Origin: Candidatus Hydrogenedentota bacterium
GTDB taxonomy: Bacteria > Hydrogenedentota > Hydrogenedentia > Hydrogenedentales > CAILVY01
NCBI GenBank assembly: GCA_029565395.1
Contig: JAKQOG010000013.1
Location: 23,344 to 87,343, forward strand
Direction: 5' to 3'
Length of the DNA stretch: 64,000 bases
In this document: in pieces, positions 34,510-42,551 of the stretch
Numbering within the stretch: the stretch's first letter is position 1
Layout of the letters: each line of letters starts with the position of its first letter
The notes under the pieces: model-generated
The model's input: only the letters and a program-made list of their open reading frames with translations
Told to the model about the DNA's origin: nothing
Database searches by the model: none
Program-made: the position numbers and the translations under genes

Positions 34510-35808
34510 ATGAGTGGCAAAATATCCCGGAGGAGTTTTTTGTCTAAAACCACGGCGGCGGTTGCGGCGCCGTATATCGTACCGGCATCGGTGCTGGGTC
34601 TGGGCGGCATGACGGCGCCGTCGGAACGCATCACGGTGGCGGGCATCGGCATTCATGGGCGCGGATTCGACGATCTGCGCGCGATCATCAGCCACAAGGA
34701 TGTGCAAGTCTTGGCGATTTGCGATCTGTGGAAACAACAGCGTTTGGCGGTGAAGGACTTCGTGGATAAAAAATACGGCAACACGGATTGCGCGATGTAC
34801 CGCGATATTAGGGAGTTTTTGGCGGCGCGCGAAGACATCGATGCGGTCCTCATCGCCACGGGCGATCATTGGCATGCGCTCGCGTCCATTTTATCGATGC
34901 GGGCGGGCAAGGATGTGTACACGGAGAAGCCTTCGACCATGACCATTCAGGAAGGCCAGGTGGTGGTGGAGACGGCGAAGCGGTATGGCCGCGTGTATCA
35001 AACCGGTACGCAGCGCCTGAGCGAAGCCAACCATGTGTTTGCAATTGAGATGGCGCGTACAGGGCGGCTGGGCAAGGTGGACACGGCGTATGCGCATATC
35101 GCTCCGTGGGACGCCGCAAAGATGCCGAACGATTGGAAGCCCGCGCAGGACCTGCCGCCGGTGGATGAGGTGGATTGGGACATTTGGCTGGGCTCGTGCC
35201 CGTGGCGGCCGTTCAACATGGACTATGTGCGCGGCGGCTGGCGCGGTTATTACGACTTTCACACGAGCTGCATCGGTGAATGGGGCGCGCATACGTTCGC
35301 GCAGGCCCAGGCGGGCCTCGATGCGGGCGACACGTCGCCGGTCAAATATGAATATGTGGATAACGACAGCGGCGACGGCATGGTATGCACCTTTGCCAAC
35401 GGCCAGAAAATGATCCTGTCGCGCGGCGACACGTACTGGCACGGCTCGTGCGGCGAACGCTTCGACGGCGAACGGGGCTGGGTGGGATCCGCCGACGGTT
35501 ACACCATGCCGGAGGCATCCTCGCCGGAGTTGCTCGCGGAGTATAAGAAGGTGGTGGGTGAATATGTGGAGCGGACGGGTCGTTCCCTGGATCACATGCG
35601 GAATTTCCTGGACTGCGTGAAGTCGCGCGAACAGACCGTGGCCAATCCCAGCGTAATGCACCGTTCCATGAGCACGGTGCACGCGGCGAACATCTGCATG
35701 TGGCTTGAACGCGATCTTGAATATGATCCCGTGGCCGAGCAATTCATCAATGACGACGAAGCCAACCGCATGCGCTCGCGGGCGCAGCGGGAACCGTGGG
35801 TACTGTGA
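34510..35808 (+). CDS. Tat-exported Gfo/Idh/MocA oxidoreductase
   Basis: A 432-residue protein with a twin-arginine signal (SRRSFLSKTTAAVAAPYIVP) and an NAD-binding Rossmann fold of the Gfo/Idh/MocA family. The dinucleotide-binding segment is RITVAGIGIHGRGFDDLRA (Gly-rich loop), and the family's GDHWHALASILSMRAGKDVYTEKPSTM has the EKP motif whose Lys takes part in catalysis. WLERDLEYDP and GEWGAHTF are other family features. GH109-type glycosidases belong to this superfamily, so an NAD-dependent glycosidase is possible, as is an oxidoreductase. GGAGG precedes the ATG by eight bases, and a TATACT -10 box (34425-34430, with TTGCAT 19 bases upstream) suggests a separate promoter. Confidence 0.85.
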   Translation: MSGKISRRSFLSKTTAAVAAPYIVPASVLGLGGMTAPSERITVAGIGIHGRGFDDLRAIISHKDVQVLAICDLWKQQRLAVKDFVDKKYGNTDCAMYRDIREFLAAREDIDAVLIATGDHWHALASILSMRAGKDVYTEKPSTMTIQEGQVVVETAKRYGRVYQTGTQRLSEANHVFAIEMARTGRLGKVDTAYAHIAPWDAAKMPNDWKPAQDLPPVDEVDWDIWLGSCPWRPFNMDYVRGGWRGYYDFHTSCIGEWGAHTFAQAQAGLDAGDTSPVKYEYVDNDSGDGMVCTFANGQKMILSRGDTYWHGSCGERFDGERGWVGSADGYTMPEASSPELLAEYKKVVGEYVERTGRSLDHMRNFLDCVKSREQTVANPSVMHRSMSTVHAANICMWLERDLEYDPVAEQFINDDEANRMRSRAQREPWVL

Positions 35809-35837
35809 CCCTCAACGTGAAAGGAGCATGTTTAACC

Positions 35838-38567
35838 ATGCGGTACTCTATAGCATTATTGATTCTGGCTGGCACACTCATCACGGTCTCCGCGGCGGTT
35901 TTTGCGCAAGAGGCGGGGCCTGTCCAAATTTTACAATCCGATGCGCCGGTCCAGGCGAAAGGAGAAGCCTGCCGTACGCTCTCGATACATCCTGACATCG
36001 CGGCACTGCCTGCGTTGGCGGCGCTGCTGACCGATGAAACGCTTTCGCACATGGCGCGGTATGCCCTGGAACCGATGCCGTACCCGGAGGTGAATCCATT
36101 GCTGCGCGAGGCGCTGGGGAAGACCAGCGGGCGCGTCAAGGGGGGGATTATCAGTTCGTTGGGATTCAGGAAGGATACGGAGGCGGTTCCACTGTTGATT
36201 CCGTTGCTCACCGATGCGGATTTGCAGGTGGCGCAGATCGCCGCAGGCGCTTTAGGCGATATTGGCGTGCCGGAAATCGTTGTGCCGCTGGAAGCGGTAA
36301 TCGGGCAGGCGGATGCCCCGGCGGGCAACCGGCAGGCATGCAGTGACGCGCTGATGACTTATGCCGAAAAATTGAGTGCGCAGGAAGGGCCGGAAGTACG
36401 CCGCCAGGCATACGATATGTATGCCTTTTTGTTCGGGCATGAGGATCTCTCAAAAACTATCCATGCGGCGGCGATGCGGGGGATGATTCTCTGCCTGAGT
36501 GCTGCGCCTTGGCGGGAAGATGGTTCCGATGCCGCGCCGAAACTGGTGGAGGCGCTACGGGCGGAAGATGAAGATCTGTTTGCGATGGGATTGCGCGCCG
36601 CGCGTGAAATGAAGCAGCAGGATGCGGTCAGCACCGTGTTGGCGGGAGCGCTTTCCGATGCATCCCCCGAACGCAAGGTGCGGATTATCCAGGCGCTTGG
36701 ACAATGCGGTGGCGTGGCGGCGGGGCTTGCGGTATTTAATGCGGCCAAGGAAGGCCCGGTGGAAGTGCGCGTGGCCGCAGTGAACGCGCTGGCGCGCATG
36801 GAGTATCAACCCTCGCTCGATCTAATTGCGCAACTGGCCATCAGCGGTGAAGACGAACTCGTCAAAGCCGCGCGCAAGGCGTTGTGCTATTTTCCCAATG
36901 GCGGTGGGAAACCCGCGATCAAGGCGATGTGCAGCAGCGATCAGGCCGCTATGCGCCTTGTCGGCATCGAGTTGATTGGACAAGGCGGTCTGGATAAGCC
37001 TAACGCTCTTTTGCTCCAAATCGCGGAGAACGATTCCGGGGAAGACGTTCGTGTCGCCGCGTTGCAGGTGTTGAAAAACAGCGCAGGCATCGAAGAAATG
37101 CCTGCCCTGGTGTCAGGCTTGCTGAAGGGCCGTTCCGCCGCGGAAATGCAGGCCGGGGAAAATGCCTTGCGCACATTGTGCGAACGGCAGAAGAAAATGC
37201 CCGGCGAGTTTGCGATTGTAAAGGCGCTGTATGGTGATTTGCCCGACGGTCAACAGGCGGATGTGCTCACTCAGGTCACCAAAATCGTCAAGTCGGGGTC
37301 GCTCGCTGTGACGGCCTCAAATGCCGCGTTTGGCGATCCGGCGCCGGGGCTTCCCAAGAAATTACAGATTGACTATACCGATAAAGGAACGATCGTCAGC
37401 AAGACCATCCTCGAAAATGAGACGTTGAAACTGGCCTCGGCCTCGGCGCCCGCCGCCATGGTGGATGCGTTTTGTGCGGCGTTCGGCACGGCCCAGGGCG
37501 AGGCCAAACTGGCGATGCTGCGGCTCCTGGGATCCACGGGAAGTGCCAAAGCATTCGAAACGGTGCGTGCCGCCGCTGCCGCGGAAGATGCGGCCGTCAA
37601 GGATACTGCCCTGAGGACCCTCTGCGACTGGCCGGCTCCGGAGGCCTTGCCCGTGCTGATGGAGTTGTGCAAAACAGCCGACGATCCAGCGATTAAGCCA
37701 TTGGCTTTGCGCGGCACGGTGCGATTGCTGTCCGAAAGCACCGGCGATTTTCCCATCGGTGATGTTCTTGAGCGCTACACTGAATTGATGGGGCTGGCGC
37801 AATCCGCTGACGATAAAAAAGTGGTGCTCGGCGGCTTGGCGCAAGTCGCGCATCCCAAAGCCTTCGAAATGGCGCTCGCCCGGATGGGTGATGCCGAAGT
37901 GAGAACCGAAGCGGTACAGGCGGCGCTCAATGTGGCCAAGATCTTCGGCAAGGCCCCGCGCGAGGATGCAGAGTTTTTCAATCCTGCAAATCCGACGGGA
38001 TGGCAGGGCGACATCAAACTCTGGCGCCTCGAAGATGGCGTTATTGTCGCGCAGAGCGATGGGTCGTTGAAACATAATGAATTCCTCTGGTCCGGTGTGG
38101 AAGCCGGTGATTTTTATCTGGCGGTGGATGTTTTGATTGAGCCGAACGCCGGCAATGGCGGCGTCCAGTTCCGATCTCAAAAGGCCAATGAGACCGGCCA
38201 GGCGCAAGGGTATCAGGGCGATATCGGTCAGGATGTGTGGGGCCGCCTCTACCACGAGCATGGCCGCGGAAAACTGGATTGGCCCGACAGCGCGGAACAA
38301 GCCGTGAAACCGGGAGAATGGAACCATTTAGAGATCCTTGCCGTAGGACCGGCGATTTGGACCGCCATCAACGGAAAACTCGGCGTCGCCTTCCTGGATC
38401 TCGCCAGTGAAGAGCGCTCCGGACGGTTTGCCTTGCAGCTTCACGCCGGACCGCCGCAGACCATTCGCTACAAGATTGTCAAACTGGTGCACGACCCCAA
38501 GATCGAACTGCCGGGAATCCCCGCGGAAACGCTGATCTCGGAGCTTAGAGCCGAAGGGAAACAGTAA
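35838..38567 (+). CDS. Secreted HEAT-repeat protein with C-terminal DUF1080 domain
   Basis: A 909-residue secreted protein (signal peptide MRYSIALLILAGTLITVSAAVFA). Residues about 30 to 720 are a long series of helical HEAT-type repeats (LPALAALLTDETLSHMARYAL, QVAQIAAGALGDIGVPEIVV, EVRVAAVNALARMEY and so on), typical of protein-binding scaffolds. The C-terminal 190 residues, from EFFNPANPTGWQGDIKLW, are a DUF1080/3-keto-disaccharide hydrolase-type jelly-roll domain (GDFYLAVDVLIEPNAGNGGVQFRSQ, KPGEWNHLEI). Members of that family act on or bind disaccharides. It follows the Tat oxidoreductase by 29 bases and likely shares its transcript, a pairing consistent with 3-keto sugar metabolism outside the cytoplasm. 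The reaction is inferred from family. Confidence 0.85.
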   Translation: MRYSIALLILAGTLITVSAAVFAQEAGPVQILQSDAPVQAKGEACRTLSIHPDIAALPALAALLTDETLSHMARYALEPMPYPEVNPLLREALGKTSGRVKGGIISSLGFRKDTEAVPLLIPLLTDADLQVAQIAAGALGDIGVPEIVVPLEAVIGQADAPAGNRQACSDALMTYAEKLSAQEGPEVRRQAYDMYAFLFGHEDLSKTIHAAAMRGMILCLSAAPWREDGSDAAPKLVEALRAEDEDLFAMGLRAAREMKQQDAVSTVLAGALSDASPERKVRIIQALGQCGGVAAGLAVFNAAKEGPVEVRVAAVNALARMEYQPSLDLIAQLAISGEDELVKAARKALCYFPNGGGKPAIKAMCSSDQAAMRLVGIELIGQGGLDKPNALLLQIAENDSGEDVRVAALQVLKNSAGIEEMPALVSGLLKGRSAAEMQAGENALRTLCERQKKMPGEFAIVKALYGDLPDGQQADVLTQVTKIVKSGSLAVTASNAAFGDPAPGLPKKLQIDYTDKGTIVSKTILENETLKLASASAPAAMVDAFCAAFGTAQGEAKLAMLRLLGSTGSAKAFETVRAAAAAEDAAVKDTALRTLCDWPAPEALPVLMELCKTADDPAIKPLALRGTVRLLSESTGDFPIGDVLERYTELMGLAQSADDKKVVLGGLAQVAHPKAFEMALARMGDAEVRTEAVQAALNVAKIFGKAPREDAEFFNPANPTGWQGDIKLWRLEDGVIVAQSDGSLKHNEFLWSGVEAGDFYLAVDVLIEPNAGNGGVQFRSQKANETGQAQGYQGDIGQDVWGRLYHEHGRGKLDWPDSAEQAVKPGEWNHLEILAVGPAIWTAINGKLGVAFLDLASEERSGRFALQLHAGPPQTIRYKIVKLVHDPKIELPGIPAETLISELRAEGKQ

Positions 38568-38724
38568 AACAGACGAATTGGTTGAGGTTGTTGGGCTTGT
38601 TGGATTTGGAAGCTCATTTCCGGACCTGCAGGGTTCCTTCTTGACGACCCTCCCCATCCGTGCGCACTAGTCTTATTGCGTAGTATAATCGTTGGGGCGC
38701 AGTAGAACCATGGGAGGAAGACTC

Positions 38725-41700
38725 ATGAAGTGCGTGGCACGGATGATGATTGGGTTGATTTTGGCGGGTGGACTGGCGGCCGCGGAAGGGGATGCCGCGA
38801 AAACTGCGGAGACGCTGCTCAGGTTTGCGGGATGCACGCATGGCGTTGGGGTGGTAGTGGGCGGTGAGGAACAGGATCTGATCCTGGGCATGGCGGGGCA
38901 TGAGGGATTATTTGTGCATGTGTTGAGCCCGCGTCTGGAAACGTGCGACGTATTACGGGGGATGGCGGAAACAAAACGATTGACCCTTCAACGATTCCTA
39001 GTGGAGCGATGGGCGCTCCCCTCATTGCCTCACGCGGACAATGTGGTGGATTTCATTCTTGCGATGAACGGCACGGAGAAAGACATTCCCGTGAAGGAAT
39101 TGTTGCGCGCGTTGCGGCCAGGCGGCAAGGTGATTGTTGGTGCGACCCGCCCGGAATGCTCTGGTGGTGTGGAAGCCTGGGCTAAGGCGGCAGGCGCGGC
39201 GCTGCAAAAGCCCGAAGGCCTCCCGGGAACCTGGGCAGTGCTTTCGAAACTCAAACCCGCTGGCATGGATAACTGGTCCCATTGGGAGCATGGCCCGGAC
39301 AACAATCCGGTTTCGCAGGATCAGGTCATCAAAGCGCCCTATATGACCCAATGGTTGGCGGAGCCGTTTTATATTGCCATGCCCGCCATTACGGTGGCCG
39401 CGGGCGGGCGGACGTTTATCGCGATGGGGCACATCGCGCATCACGAACGCGAAGAGATATGGTTGAACACCGTGATGGCGCGCAACGGCTATAACGGCAT
39501 GGAGCTCTGGCGGCGGCGTTTACCCGACGGATATCTCGTGCACCGGTCTGCTTTCATTGCCACAGATGATATATTTTACATGATCGATTCCGACGGTCAG
39601 TCGTGTCTGCTGCTGGATCCCGAAACGGGTGTTGAAAAAGATCGCATTAAAATTTCAGAAGCGGCAGGCGAATGGAAATGGATTGCGCTTTTAGACAACC
39701 TTCTGTATGTATTGTCGGGAACGGAGCGGGATCCCGCGCAGACTACCGTGGTGCGGAGCAACAGCCCCGCATGGAGTTGGATGGAACTCAGCACGGGCTA
39801 TTACCAGGAAACGGTTCCCTGGGGCTTTGGCGAAACACTGGCCGCGTATGATCTGAAAACGAAACAAACACGGTGGGTGCATCATGAAGCCACGCGGATG
39901 GATTCCCGCGCGATGGCACTGGGCGGGGGCAAGGTGTTTTTGTATGCGCCTGAAACCCGTCTGGCCTGTCTGGATGCCAAAACCGGCGCCGAGTACTGGT
40001 CAAACGACGATCCGGAATTGCGGCAACGGATCGAGGAACCAGGGATTGGGCTGGGTTCCACGCCCGGATTCAAAACGACCTGTTTTTGCGTGTACACCCC
40101 GAAAGGCCTGTTTTACGAAGGCCAGACGAAGATGAACCTTGTTGCGGTGAACAAAGATACGGGGAAATATCTCTGGCATCATCGCAAAATCACGAGCAAT
40201 CCAAATGTCATTTATCTGGATGATGTTATTTACACGGGTGTCGGGGCAGAGGGGAATACCCTAAAGCTCGATCCACTCACAGGAAACACTCTTCAGGACC
40301 TGGGTTTTCGAAAACGGTCCTGTGCGCGCCTGACCGCAACGCCGGATTCACTGTTCTGCAGGGGATTCGAGGAAGGCGTGACCCGCTACGACCGCAGCAC
40401 GGGAATCATTACCTTTGACGGCTCGATGCGCCCTGCATGCAATGACGGGATGATGGGCGCGAACGGGCTGCTCTATTCTGGACCGTGGCTGTGTGACTGC
40501 AATCTCTCTATTATCGGAGCGGTGGCGCAATGCCCGGCGAATGGCTTCGAGCCGGAAACGCTGCAAGGGGATCTTGTGAGATATTCCGGTGCGCGGCTGC
40601 AGCCGTCACTGTTGATTTCCGGCAATGATTGGTATGCGCACCGGGGTGGGAACGAACATTCCGGCGCCTCCAAGGTGAAGACGGGCCGTCCGCTCTTTTT
40701 CTTGTGGACGACGCCGCCCAGCTTTACGGAAAAGCGCCAGATAACCACCCCTACCGCGGCCTGGGGTCAACTTTTCGTTGCGGATGACAATGGCCAGGTG
40801 CGCGCCTTCGACGCGGCTACCGGTCAGTTGCAGTGGAGTGTTGAAACTGCTGGTCCCATCGAACAACCGCCCACCTTGTGGCGCAACCGGGTTTTTGTGG
40901 GGTCGGGCGACGGCTGTGTGTATGCACTCGATGCGGCGAATGGCGAACTGGTCTGGAAGTTTCGTGCGGCCCCCGTGGAACGGCGCACCATGATATACGG
41001 ACGCCTGTGCTCGTTGTGGCCGGTGAACAGCGGTGTTGTGATTAAGAATGGTGTCGCGTATTTTGCGGCGGGCATTATCGACTACAACGGCACGTATGTG
41101 TATGGCGTGGATGCGGAGACCGGTGAGTTGAAATGGGTGAACAATTCCACCGGGCATTTGGATAAAAAATTGCGGAAGGGCGTGTCCGCACAAGGCAACC
41201 TTACGTTAGCAGAGAATACCCTGTGGCTGGGCGCTGGGAATGTAATGCCGCCCGCGCCATATAACCTGGAAGACGGCGCATATCTGGGCAGTGTTCCCGT
41301 GGGTGAGGGCGTGCCCCGCAGCAACCGAGGGGAGGAATTGGGTGTTTTCGTCGGGAAATATTTGCTTGCCGGCGGACGCCTGAGATACTCGGCGGCGGAC
41401 AATGTGGTGAATCCCGGCGTGTTTACCTTTTCGCGGGGCGAACTGGACGGCATGCAGGCCGCCAAGGGGTCCGTGGTTCCCGCGTGGGATGAAGAATGGT
41501 TTGTGTGCGTGCCATCGCGGGAAGAGCCGCCGCAGGCCTATCGCAGTGCGGCCATTCTTGAACGTCTGGAACAAGGGCGGCACACCCTGCCTGAAAGGGC
41601 CTGGAAAGCCAGAGGGCTCCAAGGCACTACCACACATGCATTGGCCCTCTCGGCGGATGGTGTGATTGCAATTTGCGAGAAGCCCGTAGCGCGAAGCCTG

Positions 41701-42537
41701 TTTCCAAGGTATTTGCTGTGCGTGCTGGACCGCGAGGCGGGAACCCTGCTGGCGGAATATGATTTGCCCGGGATGCCACGCATGAATGGGCTGGCCATTG
41801 ATCGCGACGGGCGTGTAATCGTCGTGATGAATGACGGGGGGATGACGTGTCTGGGCGGGCAAGACGCGCTCCAAAAAACACTCCGTGGGCTGGGGGCATT
41901 ATCGAAAGAAGGAAAACTGGCCAAAGCGGAAATGACCTCCCGGCTGAAGGCGGCATTGAGCGCCTTGAGAAGCGAAGCCGAGCGGAAATATTTCCTGGAC
42001 AGCCTCAAGGAACAGGGATTGGACGTTGTGCAGGAGATTCTTTCCAATGGGTGCGTTGTTCACTGGAGCCTGCTGGGCCCCGTTCCATGGGATAACGACG
42101 CCAATCCCGCCGACAAGCAGTTTGTGGATGAACCCGAGGTGAATTTGGACCGCAAGGTGGCTGTAAATGGAAAGGAACTTTCCTGGCAGCCCTATACGGT
42201 CACGGATTATCGTGGCATGGTGGATTTGAACGGAACCTTCGGCGAGATGGAAAACGTGGCCGCTTACGCCTGTGCGGACGTGGAACTGCCCCAGGCAGGT
42301 GAAATCCTCCTGAAGATCGGCTCCAATGACGGCTTTATTTGCTGGTTCAATGGGCAGAGGGCCGGCAGTTTTGATGAAGGACGCACGTATGTGCCCGATC
42401 AAAGCACGTTGCGGGTAACGGGCAATCAGGGCACAAACCGGATCGTAATGAAAGTGACCCAGATGGGCGGCGGATGGGCCTTGAGCGTTCGAATCACCGA
42501 TCCTCAGAACAACCCGATAGCGGTGAAGCAAAAATAG
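38725..42537 (+). CDS. 1270-residue secreted protein: methyltransferase-like N-terminus plus PQQ beta-propeller
   Basis: A secreted protein of 1270 residues. After a signal peptide (MIGLILAGGLAAAEG), residues about 20 to 180 look like a class I methyltransferase remnant: GMAGHEGLFVHVLSPRLE, then DNVVDFILAMNG and LLRALRPGGKVIVGATRPEC. From about residue 200 a long set of PQQ/BamB-type beta-propeller blades follows (KLDPLTGNTLQDLG, VRAFDAATGQLQWSVETA, VYALDAANGELVWKFRAAPV, VYGVDAETGELKWVNN). The C-terminal 150 residues resemble a sugar-binding or jelly-roll domain. GGAGG lies seven bases before the ATG. Part of the sugar block, but nothing shows an enzymatic activity; the methyltransferase glycine motif is incomplete, so it may be a structural relic. 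Confidence 0.8.
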   Translation: MKCVARMMIGLILAGGLAAAEGDAAKTAETLLRFAGCTHGVGVVVGGEEQDLILGMAGHEGLFVHVLSPRLETCDVLRGMAETKRLTLQRFLVERWALPSLPHADNVVDFILAMNGTEKDIPVKELLRALRPGGKVIVGATRPECSGGVEAWAKAAGAALQKPEGLPGTWAVLSKLKPAGMDNWSHWEHGPDNNPVSQDQVIKAPYMTQWLAEPFYIAMPAITVAAGGRTFIAMGHIAHHEREEIWLNTVMARNGYNGMELWRRRLPDGYLVHRSAFIATDDIFYMIDSDGQSCLLLDPETGVEKDRIKISEAAGEWKWIALLDNLLYVLSGTERDPAQTTVVRSNSPAWSWMELSTGYYQETVPWGFGETLAAYDLKTKQTRWVHHEATRMDSRAMALGGGKVFLYAPETRLACLDAKTGAEYWSNDDPELRQRIEEPGIGLGSTPGFKTTCFCVYTPKGLFYEGQTKMNLVAVNKDTGKYLWHHRKITSNPNVIYLDDVIYTGVGAEGNTLKLDPLTGNTLQDLGFRKRSCARLTATPDSLFCRGFEEGVTRYDRSTGIITFDGSMRPACNDGMMGANGLLYSGPWLCDCNLSIIGAVAQCPANGFEPETLQGDLVRYSGARLQPSLLISGNDWYAHRGGNEHSGASKVKTGRPLFFLWTTPPSFTEKRQITTPTAAWGQLFVADDNGQVRAFDAATGQLQWSVETAGPIEQPPTLWRNRVFVGSGDGCVYALDAANGELVWKFRAAPVERRTMIYGRLCSLWPVNSGVVIKNGVAYFAAGIIDYNGTYVYGVDAETGELKWVNNSTGHLDKKLRKGVSAQGNLTLAENTLWLGAGNVMPPAPYNLEDGAYLGSVPVGEGVPRSNRGEELGVFVGKYLLAGGRLRYSAADNVVNPGVFTFSRGELDGMQAAKGSVVPAWDEEWFVCVPSREEPPQAYRSAAILERLEQGRHTLPERAWKARGLQGTTTHALALSADGVIAICEKPVARSLFPRYLLCVLDREAGTLLAEYDLPGMPRMNGLAIDRDGRVIVVMNDGGMTCLGGQDALQKTLRGLGALSKEGKLAKAEMTSRLKAALSALRSEAERKYFLDSLKEQGLDVVQEILSNGCVVHWSLLGPVPWDNDANPADKQFVDEPEVNLDRKVAVNGKELSWQPYTVTDYRGMVDLNGTFGEMENVAAYACADVELPQAGEILLKIGSNDGFICWFNGQRAGSFDEGRTYVPDQSTLRVTGNQGTNRIVMKVTQMGGGWALSVRITDPQNNPIAVKQK

Positions 42538-42551
42538 CAGGGGGGCGATGG

